64,000 nt of DNA from Thinopyrum elongatum (taxonomy: Eukaryota; Streptophyta; Magnoliopsida; Poales; Poaceae): the NCBI GenBank assembly GCA_011799875.1, contig CM022302.1:182024942-182088941 (forward strand), in the 5' to 3' direction. Under the pieces are notes generated by a model, which made no database searches, was not told where the DNA came from, and saw only the letters and a program-made list of their open reading frames with translations. This document shows, piece after piece, positions 34,384-43,356 of this stretch (position 1 is the first letter of the stretch; the number at the start of each line of letters is the position of its first letter). The position numbers and the translations under genes are program-made.

Positions 34384-34998
34384 ATGGAGACGTGGACCCG
34401 CTTCGTCAGGGCAACTCCGGCGGCCCACTCTGGCGAGAGCGCGGCCGTAACCGCCAAACACGTGCTAACAAGGTTCGTGAGCGCGGCCGCAATCTGCGAC
34501 CGGGCGGCCAAGGCAGCCCAAACGACCACTGTTGCTTCTCCGGTGGCGGCAGCAACATCTGCCTCGGGGATAGCAACTGGAGAGAGCGGTACAGCAGCTG
34601 TCCGTTCCACAGCGGCGGCCTTAGCCCTGATGGATGCCGCCCGCGACCATGTCGAGGCCACCCACGCCTAGATCATGGCGGTCACCGCACAAATCGAACG
34701 AAGCTTCTCCGACAACGGTCGGCAACCCACGGCCGAAGAGTTGGCAATTGCCGAGAGCGTTCGAGCAGCCGTTCGTTCCTCCGCCGCATACCTTGCCACG
34801 ACGGAGCCTGTCCAAGCCCAGATCGCGGCCGCCCACGCCCAGCTCGTGGCGGCCTTTTCCAAAGAGATGGCGGATGTGGATGGCGAGATGCTTGCCGAGT
34901 ATGGTGCGATGGATGCCATAGAGCCCCTTCCCCAGGAGACCGTCGGGTGCGAGCTGGACATGGAGGAGGCGGCAGAGATCGACGAGCACGAGCCGTAG
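34384..34998 (+). pseudogene. CACTA ORF 2, Ala-rich helical protein with one internal stop
   Basis: A 204-codon frame from ATG at 34384 to a stop ending at 34998 is broken only by TAG at 34669-34671. The context (HA-stop-IMAV against AHAQLVAAF later in the same protein) suggests CAG changed to TAG. The two halves look like internal repeats built around 'HAQ-x3-AF/SF'. The composition is Ala, Glu and Val-rich, so mostly helix. The C-terminus is acidic (EEAAEIDEHEP). No domain recognised. If the second ATG (34675) is used, a 107-aa protein remains. A minus-strand frame overlaps it but is less plausible. Confidence 0.45.
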
Positions 34999-35547
34999 TA
35001 GTACTCCTTGTTTCGTTTAATTAAGAGCGTCGGTCTTTAATTTGTTAGAGTAATGTTTAGGCCAGCTAGCTCTGTTTAATTGCTGAACTTGCTCCATTAA
35101 GAAGTGTGGGTGTGCTATAGTCTTCTTTGTGTACCCAAATTATGCAATGACGTGGATGACCACTGTAACGAGGGAAATTTGAACCAAAATTTTTGACGTT
35201 CAAACTCATCACACACGGGTTAAGCTATCTGAATCGTTTGTGATGTTCACATATTATACACAGTTCTGAATAAGGGACCGTGTCTAATGACACTTTGCGC
35301 GCCAGTTTTTTCGCTGCACCGATCCAAAATTTTCGGCTTCCGCGGAAATATCTACCTCCCCGCCCCCTCCCCCTTACCAAAAGCCATATTTCCCCTGTTT
35401 CTGCCTTCCTTTCCAAGTTGAAACCTTCACTCCTTGCTTGCAGCGCCGCCTCCTCGCCGGCGGCCCTCCTTCACGCTGCTCGGCCTCGTTGATCCAGGCA
35501 GGTAATCCACACCCGACCCCCATCCTACTCCTCCTTCCACATCCCAC

Positions 35548-36041
35548 ATGCCCCGACCGCCGACGCGACACCTTCCACCCAAATCACCGACCCCTCCCCC
35601 AAATAAGCGCCGCCCTAAGCCATGGTGCACGCAGTATAGCCAGGAGCTCAAGGAGCATTTGACAGCGGAGAAGCAAATTGTGGCCGCACGCGCGGATGAG
35701 GTCGTGATGGCTGCCATTCGTGCCGACCCCAGATATTGGAGGAGCACCTCGCCGTCGAGGCCACCGTCGACGCCTCGCGCGCTGACGCCGCGACACGGTT
35801 GGCTGCTTTAAACGATAGTTCATGGCGTTTCCTCGAGGCCACCGTCGGTGCCTTCGACGAAGACTACGAGGTGTTTTCTCAGCGTGCCCGTGCTTACCTC
35901 AACTCGAGAGGCAGCAGGTTGGTGCCCAGAGCGGCTCAGGCAACTCACCACTACGACAAGGGCACCCACGATGTGGAGGCCTCGCCCTCTTCCATGTCCA
36001 AGGGGCCAATCATCATCGATATCTCCGACGATGAGGAGTAG
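35548..36041 (+). pseudogene. CACTA ORF 3, frameshifted helical protein with acidic tail
   Basis: The frame starts at 35548 with a Pro/Arg-rich N-terminus and runs into helix (QYSQELKEHLTAEK) to about 35730. The sequence then continues in another frame (EEHLAVEATVDASRADAAT) to a stop at 36041, so one small indel splits it. The end is acidic (IIIDISDDEE). The 'EHL-x-x-E' phrase in both halves suggests internal duplication. No family recognised; it resembles the other two plus-strand ORFs of this CACTA in composition. Confidence 0.45.
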
Positions 36042-36219
36042 CTTGTCTTATTAGCTCACTATAAGGACCTATGTTCAGTTTGGTAGCTACGCCGGTTAAG
36101 CATGCTCGGTTTACCCGTTGCATGTGCTGCTCCTGCCTTTTCTTAACAAATTCTAGTGAATTGTCCTATCTACTTTTACCATGCAATCTGTTGCTCCAGT
36201 CTATATGTTCTATATGTCG

Positions 36220-36935
36220 TGCAATGTGGTGCTCACTTATTAACTGTTTGGTTAATTAGTTGTCGTCTTCAGTTAACTGTTTGGTTCAATTCTGCAAATG
36301 TGATGTTCAATTCTTCAGGATGCAATTTTGTATTGTCTTCCATGTGAGAAATAAATCGAATTTATCTTTACAAAATACATGAGAAACAAATACAATTGCT
36401 ATATTTCCTAGTTGTCAAGCATGCTTGGTTTGGTTAACTGTCTGATCTTCTAGTATGTTATACATTCTGCAATACGCTGCTCAGTTAATGTTTGGTTCAT
36501 TTGTTGTGGTGTTTAGTTAACTGTTTGGCTCAATTCTGCAATGCGATGTTCAATTGTCGTGGGTGCATTCTGTTATTGTATACCATGTGAGAAATAAATC
36601 GAATTTGGCTGTACTAAATACATGAGAAACAAATACAATTGCTATATTTCCAAATTGTTAAGCATGCTTGGTTTGATTAACTGTCTGATCTTCTATTATG
36701 AGTATGTTATATTGTGCAATGTGGTTCTCAGTTAATGTTTGGTTCATTTGTTGTGGTGTTTAATTAACTGCTTGGTTCAATTCTGCAATGCGATGTCCAA
36801 TTGTCGTGGGTAGAATTTTGTATTATTGTGCATGTGAGGAATAAATCAAATTTGGCTGCACTTAATACATGAGAAACATATACAATTGCTATATTTCCTA
36901 ATTCTTAATCATGCTTGGTTTGAATAAATGGGTTT
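36220..36935. repeat. 245-bp tandem repeat, three copies
   Basis: Units are marked by 'tgag(a/g)aataaatc' at 36345, 36588 and 36835. Each holds 'aactgtttggttcaattctgcaa' variants and 'atacatgagaaac'. The array sits between CACTA ORF 3 and the B3-like exons and could lie in an intron or 3' region. Confidence 0.85.
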
Positions 36936-37192
36936 TCCAGGTGGCTCGAATTAATCTGATGAATCTGCAATATTCTTATTTTTCATCAACATATTTTACT
37001 GATAGCATGCAAACCCTCACTTAACCTGATCACTAACTACCTTATATGCGTTGCTGGGAAACAATGAGAAGCACTGAGGTTTACAATCGAGGTTTGCACA
37101 TGCATGGTCCTTTGTTTAATAGCACATTATTGTGCAATTGCAGGAACCATTCTAATATTTAGGTTTTTAATAATTTGGTCTTGCACATGTAG

Positions 37193-37711
37193 GTCCTGCT
37201 GTCAGAGGTTTTGACCCACTGTTCGACCCTTTTTGCATATGTGGAAATGAGTTGTCCATGAATATCAGTCAAGTCAACAAACTCAGAAAAATTGTTAGGA
37301 TAAAGAAATTAGCGACAAAAAACAACATGATCTTTGTCTGCACAATGAAGAAGACATCAGTTCACTACAGGATGGTACTAACTATTATATCTTGCCTTTT
37401 TTATTCCTTTACCCCATTTCCAATTTAGAGAAGATATTTATGCACATCCTTGTTTTCAGGCCTTTCCAAAGCAGTTCACTCATGATTACCTCTCAAATCA
37501 CCTGTATGGTCAGAAGGCGAGGAAGGTATTCATACAACACCCATGGTTCAATATTGAAGTATTTCTGAAGAGGACGAAGGATGGACGGTCAATCATCCAC
37601 AGGCACTGGCCTAAAGTTGCAAAGACCTTCAACATCAATGAAGGCTCAATATTCACCTTCCGCTTATGTAGTTTTCTAGATGAGATTCATCTGTCTATGT
37701 ACCATCTATGA
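37193..37711 (+). CDS. B3-domain-like gene fragment inside CACTA (two exons)
   Basis: Exon A (37193-37374, acceptor CATGTAG, open in one phase with CCT at 37195) encodes FDPLFDPFCICGNELSMN and onward to HYRM. Exon B (37460-37711, acceptor TTTTCAG) gives AFPKQFTHDYLSNHL, then KVFIQHPWFNIEVFLKRT, then IIHRHWPKVAKTFNI and GSIFTFRLCSF before TGA. The order 'P-x-x-F', 'W-x-x-x-x', 'W-x-x-x-x-x-F-x-x-x-x-x-G-x-x-x-x-F' is that of plant B3 DNA-binding domains. The intron (37375-37459) is phase 0. The upstream start exon was not identified, so the gene is partial as annotated. No stop breaks either exon, so it may be expressed. Confidence 0.6.
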
Positions 37712-38214
37712 TGCTAATTTCAAAAGGTTATAGATGTTGCATGTGAAAGTTGGTGCTGGTGCAGTTGTGTAATGGGGTAGCTAAGTGCTGAAACTATATG
37801 ATGTTGTACTCTGATGTATTTCAATTATGAAATCCTGCTTCCTTAATATGAAAATGAAATATATTGTGCGTTTAATATGAAATGTTAATTATATTAATAA
37901 ATGGATTATTAATAATAGGACAATTAGCCTGCTAATGGCCAATTAGCCTGCTAATTGAGTTTTTATGTTGCAAACGGTTATTGAGAAAACACCGTGGGCG
38001 ATGACCTCAGGCAACGCACATAGTTTCTAGGAATAAACCGTGTTGGATCAATGAACAATCACAGACGACATCCTCTTGAAAACTGTTTGCGTTAGGCCAC
38101 CTTGCGCAAATATTTACCACATAAAAAGTTTATGTGATGGACAGTCTTTGTCACACAGTTTCTTCTACGCATCGTGTGTGATGCATTCAATAACGCAAAC
38201 GATAAAATTGTTAA

Positions 38215-38485
38215 TATCGTGTGCAATGGCAACGCTATCACAAACGATTTAATGAGAAAAATTGTGTGTGATGTACCTGCGAACGGAAACGTTTTCCTTG
38301 GAGTGATTGTGTGCGATGTATATACGAACGAAAACGTACTTCTTGGATTAACTGTGTGAGATATACATACTAACGGAAACGTATTCCTTGGATTGACTGT
38401 GTGAAATGTACATACGAACGGAAACGTTTAGCCGGGACTGACTGTGTGGGATGTACTTACGACCGGAAACGATTTGGCCTGTATA
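38215..38485. repeat. CACTA right sub-terminal repeats, 45-bp period
   Basis: Units marked by '(a/c)t(t/g)tgtg' at 38261, 38306, 38353, 38398 and 38443 are 45-47 bp apart and contain 'acgaacggaaacgt'. They differ in length and sequence from the 84-bp left array but share 'tgtgtg(c/t)gat'. Confidence 0.85.
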
Positions 38486-39279
38486 ATTGTATTTTTTTAG
38501 CACAACTATACGTATAACCGTATTTGATCGCTCGCCCGTCGCACACGACCTTATTTTGCCGAGCGTGTGTGCCAGGAGGGCCTATCCCCGACGGTTTCTG
38601 GGTCGTGTGGGAAGGACCCCCCCTATCGCAGTCACTCACTTGGCGACGGTTCGAAACACCGTCTCGAAAAGGGGTTAAAAATCGTTTGTATAGCACCGCG
38701 TTGTACCAGTGATTAATCGATAGATTAAGTAGGAACTTGCCAACAAACATCTAGTTTTTTAAGTATTATACCATACTCTCATTCTCAACTATGTAATATA
38801 CTAAAATATGCTAATGTTTGGTCGAACCCTAGCTATTGAGGAGCGAGATGTGGATCGGATGGTTCATGGGGCAAAATTTCGAGCTTTGTTTGCCCACACG
38901 TTAAAGGGTCAACAGCGATTAATCGGCGTAACAACGGATTAATCGGTGTGATAGGCCAATTAATGCCTCACAAGTTAACACGATGGATACGTGATATTCG
39001 ATTCGGCCACCCTACAAATAGCGATTAATTGGTCCGTTAACTGATTAATCGGACGAATTCTTGAACAGTGGGCAGGAGCCCTCTCACCGACAAGGTCCGA
39101 GATCCACCATGCTCCATGGCCCTAAATCCACTGGAGACAAGGCGGATCAGCGGCGACGCCGGCGGGAGGCGAGAAGACCCTCGTCGTGGAAGAGTCGCTC
39201 GTGGAGGAGAGCTAGATGCGATCTGGACTATGGCTAACGTGGACTGGAGTTGAGTTTGTGGCCCCCTTTTCTATTAGTT

Positions 39280-39636
39280 GCTCAACGGAAATAACCAGCA
39301 CACGCAAACTGGTATAGCCACAGAGCAACACCAGGGGAAAGCGGAAAATGGGATGTGGGCGAGCTGGGGAATCAAACAGGAAACCCACCGTAAATGCTTG
39401 CCGTCGAAACATCTACTATGGGGTGAAAGTCTTCAAAACTTTGACACCTCCGTTGGATGCCAAAGGTGTTCGAACCAAGTGATCTGAATATTTAGAGGCG
39501 ATTTGATAAACCGGTCTGAATTACCCTAACCACATCAAATACCATCACCGTTTCTGTTTTTGACGGGATGAAAACGCTGGCACTGTGGATGGCGTGTCAC
39601 GCTCTTATCCGTGGCATATGTGGAGTGGAGGAGTAA
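39280..39636. other. Intergenic, nothing recognised
   Basis: Unique-looking sequence between the retroposon target duplication and the Tourist MITE. No gene, repeat or regulatory element could be supported. Confidence 0.5.
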
Positions 39637-39935
39637 GGGCCTCTTTGATTCGTAGGATTGCAAAAACACAGGAATAGAAAAAACGTAGGATTGAAATGGC
39701 ATGTCCATTGGATCCCTATAAGATTTGAGTTTGTTTGATTGTGTCATGAAAGAAAAACAAAGGATTTCTTCCAAGAGATTGGAGTGGATGTTAGAATTGT
39801 TCTGAAATGTAGTACACATAAATCTTTAGGAAAAAAGCCTACACGATTCAATCATATGAGTTAAACGACCAACGTAGGAAAAATTATTAAGGATTCTAAT
39901 CAATCCTACGGTGATCCTTTGAATCAAAGAGACCC
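39637..39935. mobile_element. Tourist-like MITE
   Basis: A 299-bp element with inverted ends GGGCCTCTTTGATTC and GGGTCTCTTTGATTC, flanked by TAA duplications (39634-39636 and 39936-39938). These are the marks of PIF/Harbinger-derived Tourist MITEs. It lies 306 bp upstream of the F-box gene and may sit in its promoter. Confidence 0.93.
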
Positions 39936-40241
39936 TAATGAAGTCGGCGACGACGTGGACATAGTGCAACCGAAAGGGATATGTGGCCCGTTGCGGCGTG
40001 ACGCCGTCGATCTGCACAGGTGGCCACCTCCACGAACAAATCTCTTTTCGATTGTCTGTCAGCCCATCACCTCCGATGGGCCCACGTGGAAGCGATCCAT
40101 GGCTAACGGGCCCACGGAACCTCTTTGGGTTAAACTATCGCGCGCGCGCCCCTCGCGCCTCGAAAGCGACACACACGCCCACACACCAGCACGCGCAGTG
40201 GCATCGCAGCTGCTAGCTCCGCCGAGCTCCCACGCCCGCCC

Positions 40242-41564
40242 ATGGCCATCGTCGCCGCGGCGCCGTTCCGGGAGGCGCCCGACGACGTCGTGGACGAGAT
40301 CCTGCTCCGCCTGCCGTGCCCCTCCTCCCTCGTGCGCGCCGCCGCGGCCTGCGCATCGTTCCGCCTCCTCGTCTCCTCCCCGCGCTTCCTCCGCCGCCAC
40401 CGCGCGCTCCACCCGGACGCGGCGGCGCCCTTCCTCGGGGTCTTCTCCTCGGTCCCCGCGCCCGGCGAGTCGGGGGCCGCCTTCCACCCCTCCGACCCGC
40501 CCCATCCGGCCGCGGCGGCCGCGCGCGACGTCGCCGGAGCTGCGGACTTCTCCTTCGCGTTCCTCCCGGCGCCGCCCGACGCCGCCACCGGCGCCGAGCG
40601 CCCCGGTTGGCTCGTCCGGGACTACCGCGACGGGCGCTTCCTCCTCGACCGGGCGTCCTCCTGCTCCACCTTCTACAGCGACATCGTCACGGATCTCGCC
40701 GTCTGCGACCCCCTGTCCCGCCGCTACGTCCTACTCCCGCCCATCCCGGAGGACCTCTCCGCCAGCGCCGACAACCCGCTCGGCGTCCTCGGCGGCCGGC
40801 GCTGGTGCGAGCCCTTCCTCGCGCCGGCCGACGCCGAGGGGGACAAGGACGAGGAGGAGCCCTCGTTCCTGGTGATCTGGACGGCGCGGTGCCCGAGGAA
40901 GGTCGTGGCGCTCGCCTTCTCGTCGCGGGACGGGCGGTGGCGCGCGCTGCCGTCGCCGGACTGCTTCGTCTGGAGACGCCACCGGTCGCCCTTCACCTGC
41001 CCGGTGCACGCGGTCTGGAACCGACGGCACTACGCGCACGGCCGCTTCTACTGGGCGGACTGCCTCACCAACCGCTGGCTGGTGCTCGACATCGGCGCCA
41101 TGGAGCTCTCCGTCCAGGAGGTCCCGGCGCCGGCCAGGTTCTGGGAGGAGAACGTCGCCGTCGTGGAAGGCGCGAACGGCGAAGTCGGCGTGTTCGCACA
41201 CGACTTCTACCACGCCAACGGCAACGCCAGCCTCAACTACTACACGATCCCGCGCGACGCCGACGGCGCGGCGAAGTCGTGGCGGCTCGAGAAGACGATC
41301 CCGCTGCCGTGGTCGACGGCGCACGGCCGGCCGTTCTGCATTCGCGGCGCGGCCGACGGGTGCCTGGTCATCGAAGTCAACCAAGACTCGCCGCGGCCGT
41401 TCATGTCGTCGAGCCACGACAGCCGGGACGTCGAGCTGTTTAAGATCGACGTCGGGCGCCTCGAGCTGGAGAGAGTCTGCCGGGCGCGGTGCTCCGGCGG
41501 CGTCAGCGACGGCTGGTGGCCGTACTTCGGCTTCCCGCCGTTGCTGAGCTTGCCAACTGTTTGA
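40242..41564 (+). CDS. F-box protein, single exon (440 aa)
   Basis: F-box proteins are the substrate receptors of SCF ubiquitin ligases; the F-box contacts SKP1. The F-box is at about residues 13-57 (DDVVDEILLRLPCPSSLVRA, then CASFRLLVSSPRFLRRH). The rest (about 60-440) is a grass-type C-terminal region with recurring Trp/Phe-containing strands (WTARCPRKVVALAFSS, HYAHGRFYWADC, WRLEKTIPLPW) that probably form a propeller-like receptor. The substrate is unknown. The ATG at 40242 is the first in frame. Base composition is very GC-rich at codon third positions and changes sharply at the stop, typical of intronless grass genes. The frame is intact. It converges on the F-box gene at 42163-43356. 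Confidence 0.9.
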   Translation: MAIVAAAPFREAPDDVVDEILLRLPCPSSLVRAAAACASFRLLVSSPRFLRRHRALHPDAAAPFLGVFSSVPAPGESGAAFHPSDPPHPAAAAARDVAGAADFSFAFLPAPPDAATGAERPGWLVRDYRDGRFLLDRASSCSTFYSDIVTDLAVCDPLSRRYVLLPPIPEDLSASADNPLGVLGGRRWCEPFLAPADAEGDKDEEEPSFLVIWTARCPRKVVALAFSSRDGRWRALPSPDCFVWRRHRSPFTCPVHAVWNRRHYAHGRFYWADCLTNRWLVLDIGAMELSVQEVPAPARFWEENVAVVEGANGEVGVFAHDFYHANGNASLNYYTIPRDADGAAKSWRLEKTIPLPWSTAHGRPFCIRGAADGCLVIEVNQDSPRPFMSSSHDSRDVELFKIDVGRLELERVCRARCSGGVSDGWWPYFGFPPLLSLPTV

Positions 41565-42162
41565 GTGGCATCGCCAAATACTTCAGGAAATTCCGCAGCA
41601 TCTTGTGTGTAAGCCTCGAAGGTAGTGTACCGGTGTGGCACATGAATGTAACTGGAGGCGGCAGTTTGTATTGGTCTTTGTATAAGCATTTTCAGAAATA
41701 CAGTTACAGTTACAGTGCAGGTGTACAGTTCGTACAGCAAACCTAAACAAGTGTACAGTATATAACAGGATCACAGTTTTCATTTTTCAGCACAGCGCAT
41801 AAATCCTCATAAATGCAACCACCGGAGACAGCAGTTTGAATTATTGGTCCTGGCATCATAACTTTCAGAAATGCAACGCAGGAATACAGTTCATTACAGC
41901 AAACCAGAACAAGTATACGGTATAGCAGGTTCAGAGTTTTGATTTTTTTTTCCAGTACAGCACATAAATCCCCATACGATAAAACTGAACAAGCTACTGA
42001 CATAGAGACACTTTCTTATTTTCTTCTTATGTTCTACCCTGTCCCAGACCCACCCCCATGGTCTATTTCTTCTTCATCTCTACAGACAAACACCAGTAAA
42101 CTTTATTGGATTGTACATAACAGAGAACTATTCATGGATACGATGTCAGGCGTTTGCGAGAT
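41565..42162. repeat. Convergent 3' region with a 180-bp tandem duplication
   Basis: This 598-bp spacer holds the 3' ends of both F-box genes. Two related units follow each other: about 41630-41808 and 41809-41990. Both contain 'ggcagtttg/agcagtttg', 'ttcagaaat', 'tacagcaaacc' and 'cacagcgcataaatcc/cagcacataaatcc'. Identity is moderate, so the duplication is old. Neither has coding potential. Confidence 0.7.
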
Positions 42163-43356
42163 CTATGCCAACCTCCACTGCATGTTTATATTGCTCTTTG
42201 CCTTTTTGAAAGATCGTCGAGGGCCTGCTGAGGATGATCCAGCGCCACGGGCAGATGGTCCACGCCCTGTTGGAAGTGATCTAGCATCATGAGGACTTTG
42301 CAGCATTATTCTGGAGTCCACCAGGCCAGTCACAGAATGTAGAGCAAGGCTCTCCACGAAAATCCCAGCCGATATGATGCACTCGCCAAAAGGCATGTTG
42401 AGATAGGAACCGCTCCCATCCCGAAGATCAACATAGTAGAATCTTCTTTGGTTGCAATAGAAGAGCTTATTGTTGTGCAGGAAAAGTGGCCTCATGCCCA
42501 AAGGTAGCACAAAAGCGACGTTGCACATGTGGTCCCAGACTGCACAGGTCGAGTTTGCCACCCAAATCTCTGAGGTTTTAGGTGCTGATCCCTCACCGGG
42601 CATTGCCAGCAAATGAAGCTTTCCTCTCCCCTCAAACAGGTGCAATTCACGGTCTTTTACAGCATCTGGGACAGCAGTTTCAGAGAACATCTCATCTGCC
42701 AGGTTGAACGACAAGATGTTCCGAGTAAAATTGGAGGATATCTCATCAAGAAGTAGCCAATGCATCACATCATTAACAATGACCGCCTTTGTTGTCTTCA
42801 GGAGGCCTGCGGATTCGCGCACTGCCCTCCATGACTGTGTGCCAACAGTGCATACTTCAAATGTCAAGAACCGCACCCGGTGGTGGATACAGAGCACCTT
42901 GTACTCTTTTGTTGAAGGCACAGGCCCAAGAAAATATTCTGAAGCTAGTGACTGGAGTTCTGAAACTGGCAGTCTCAAATGTATCCTTGTTGTTGGATTC
43001 AACACCTCAACAGCGCCTTTTAAATCATAGGCGCACACCAAGCCATGGCAGGGGTCTGACATCTGAAACCTACTCGACAACACGAGATCCATGCTTTTGC
43101 AGTTCAGTGTGGTGAGATCAAATGTGTACATGCAGACAAGACCCTCATCAACCGAGGTGAAGCAAGCAATGGACTGGTGGGAGCGGAGAGCATTGTTGAG
43201 GTGACGATCGACAAAATTGGGTTCTTGAATGCAGTCTCGCCAGAATCTACACACTGTGCGAAACTTGAGAACAACCCTAGCAGGTAGTGAAGCAAGAATG
43301 GTGTGCTGGATATCCTGAGGAAGAGATACATTATGCTCATCATTGTTGTCTTCCAT
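42163..43356 (-). CDS. F-box protein with F-box-associated domain (397 aa)
   Basis: The F-box is at about residues 11-55 (LPQDIQHTILASLPARVVLK, then CRFWRDCIQEPNFVDRH). An F-box-associated (FBA) interaction region follows, with DPCHGLVCAYD, VLNPTTRIHLRLP and YKVLCIHHR, the usual FBA1 landmarks, then ILSFNLADEMFSE and IWVANS strands. The C-terminus ends in a basic Ser/Arg-rich tail. The product is a likely SCF substrate receptor with unknown target. The coding part is one exon; the start at 43356 is the first ATG after a predicted leader splice site. It is not closely similar to the neighbouring F-box gene and has much lower GC content. Confidence 0.9.
   Translation of the reverse strand: MEDNNDEHNVSLPQDIQHTILASLPARVVLKFRTVCRFWRDCIQEPNFVDRHLNNALRSHQSIACFTSVDEGLVCMYTFDLTTLNCKSMDLVLSSRFQMSDPCHGLVCAYDLKGAVEVLNPTTRIHLRLPVSELQSLASEYFLGPVPSTKEYKVLCIHHRVRFLTFEVCTVGTQSWRAVRESAGLLKTTKAVIVNDVMHWLLLDEISSNFTRNILSFNLADEMFSETAVPDAVKDRELHLFEGRGKLHLLAMPGEGSAPKTSEIWVANSTCAVWDHMCNVAFVLPLGMRPLFLHNNKLFYCNQRRFYYVDLRDGSGSYLNMPFGECIISAGIFVESLALHSVTGLVDSRIMLQSPHDARSLPTGRGPSARGAGSSSAGPRRSFKKAKSNINMQWRLA

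Larger units (their letters stand above)
25629..38711. mobile_element. 13.1-kb CACTA transposon, non-autonomous
   Basis: The left end reads CACTACTGCAGG and the right end, inverted, reads CACTGGTACAACG, each flanked by the 3-bp duplication ATT (25626-25628, 38712-38714). Sub-terminal tandem repeats with 'aactgtttgcgatg' or 'aactgtgtg(c/a)gat' motifs lie inside both ends, another CACTA hallmark where the transposase system binds. The 200 bp inside the right end (GACGGTTTCTGGGTCGTGTG, near 38589) resemble Triticeae CACTA ends. No transposase (TNPD-like) frame was found. It carries small ORFs, a B3-like split gene, tandem arrays, a MITE and a solo LTR. Confidence 0.88.
25100..39263 (-). mobile_element. 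1.1-kb retroposon split by a CACTA element
   Basis: The 16-bp sequence CCCTTTTCTATTAGTT occurs at 25084-25099 and again at 39264-39279. It is the target duplication of a retroposon lying on the minus strand. The poly-A-like 3' end (TTCTCTCGCAAAAGAAG on the minus strand) is at 25100-25116, and the 5' end is at 39263. The element's own sequence is 25100-25625 plus 38712-39263, about 1.1 kb, GC-rich with no clear reverse transcriptase, so it is non-autonomous. The CACTA at 25629-38711 landed inside it. 'taatcg' motifs occur on both sides of the CACTA, consistent with one interrupted unit. Confidence 0.8.

Noticed and set aside
40316..41443. 375-codon Arg/Pro-rich frame overlapping the F-box gene
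   Set aside because: Out-of-frame shadow of the GC-rich F-box coding sequence.
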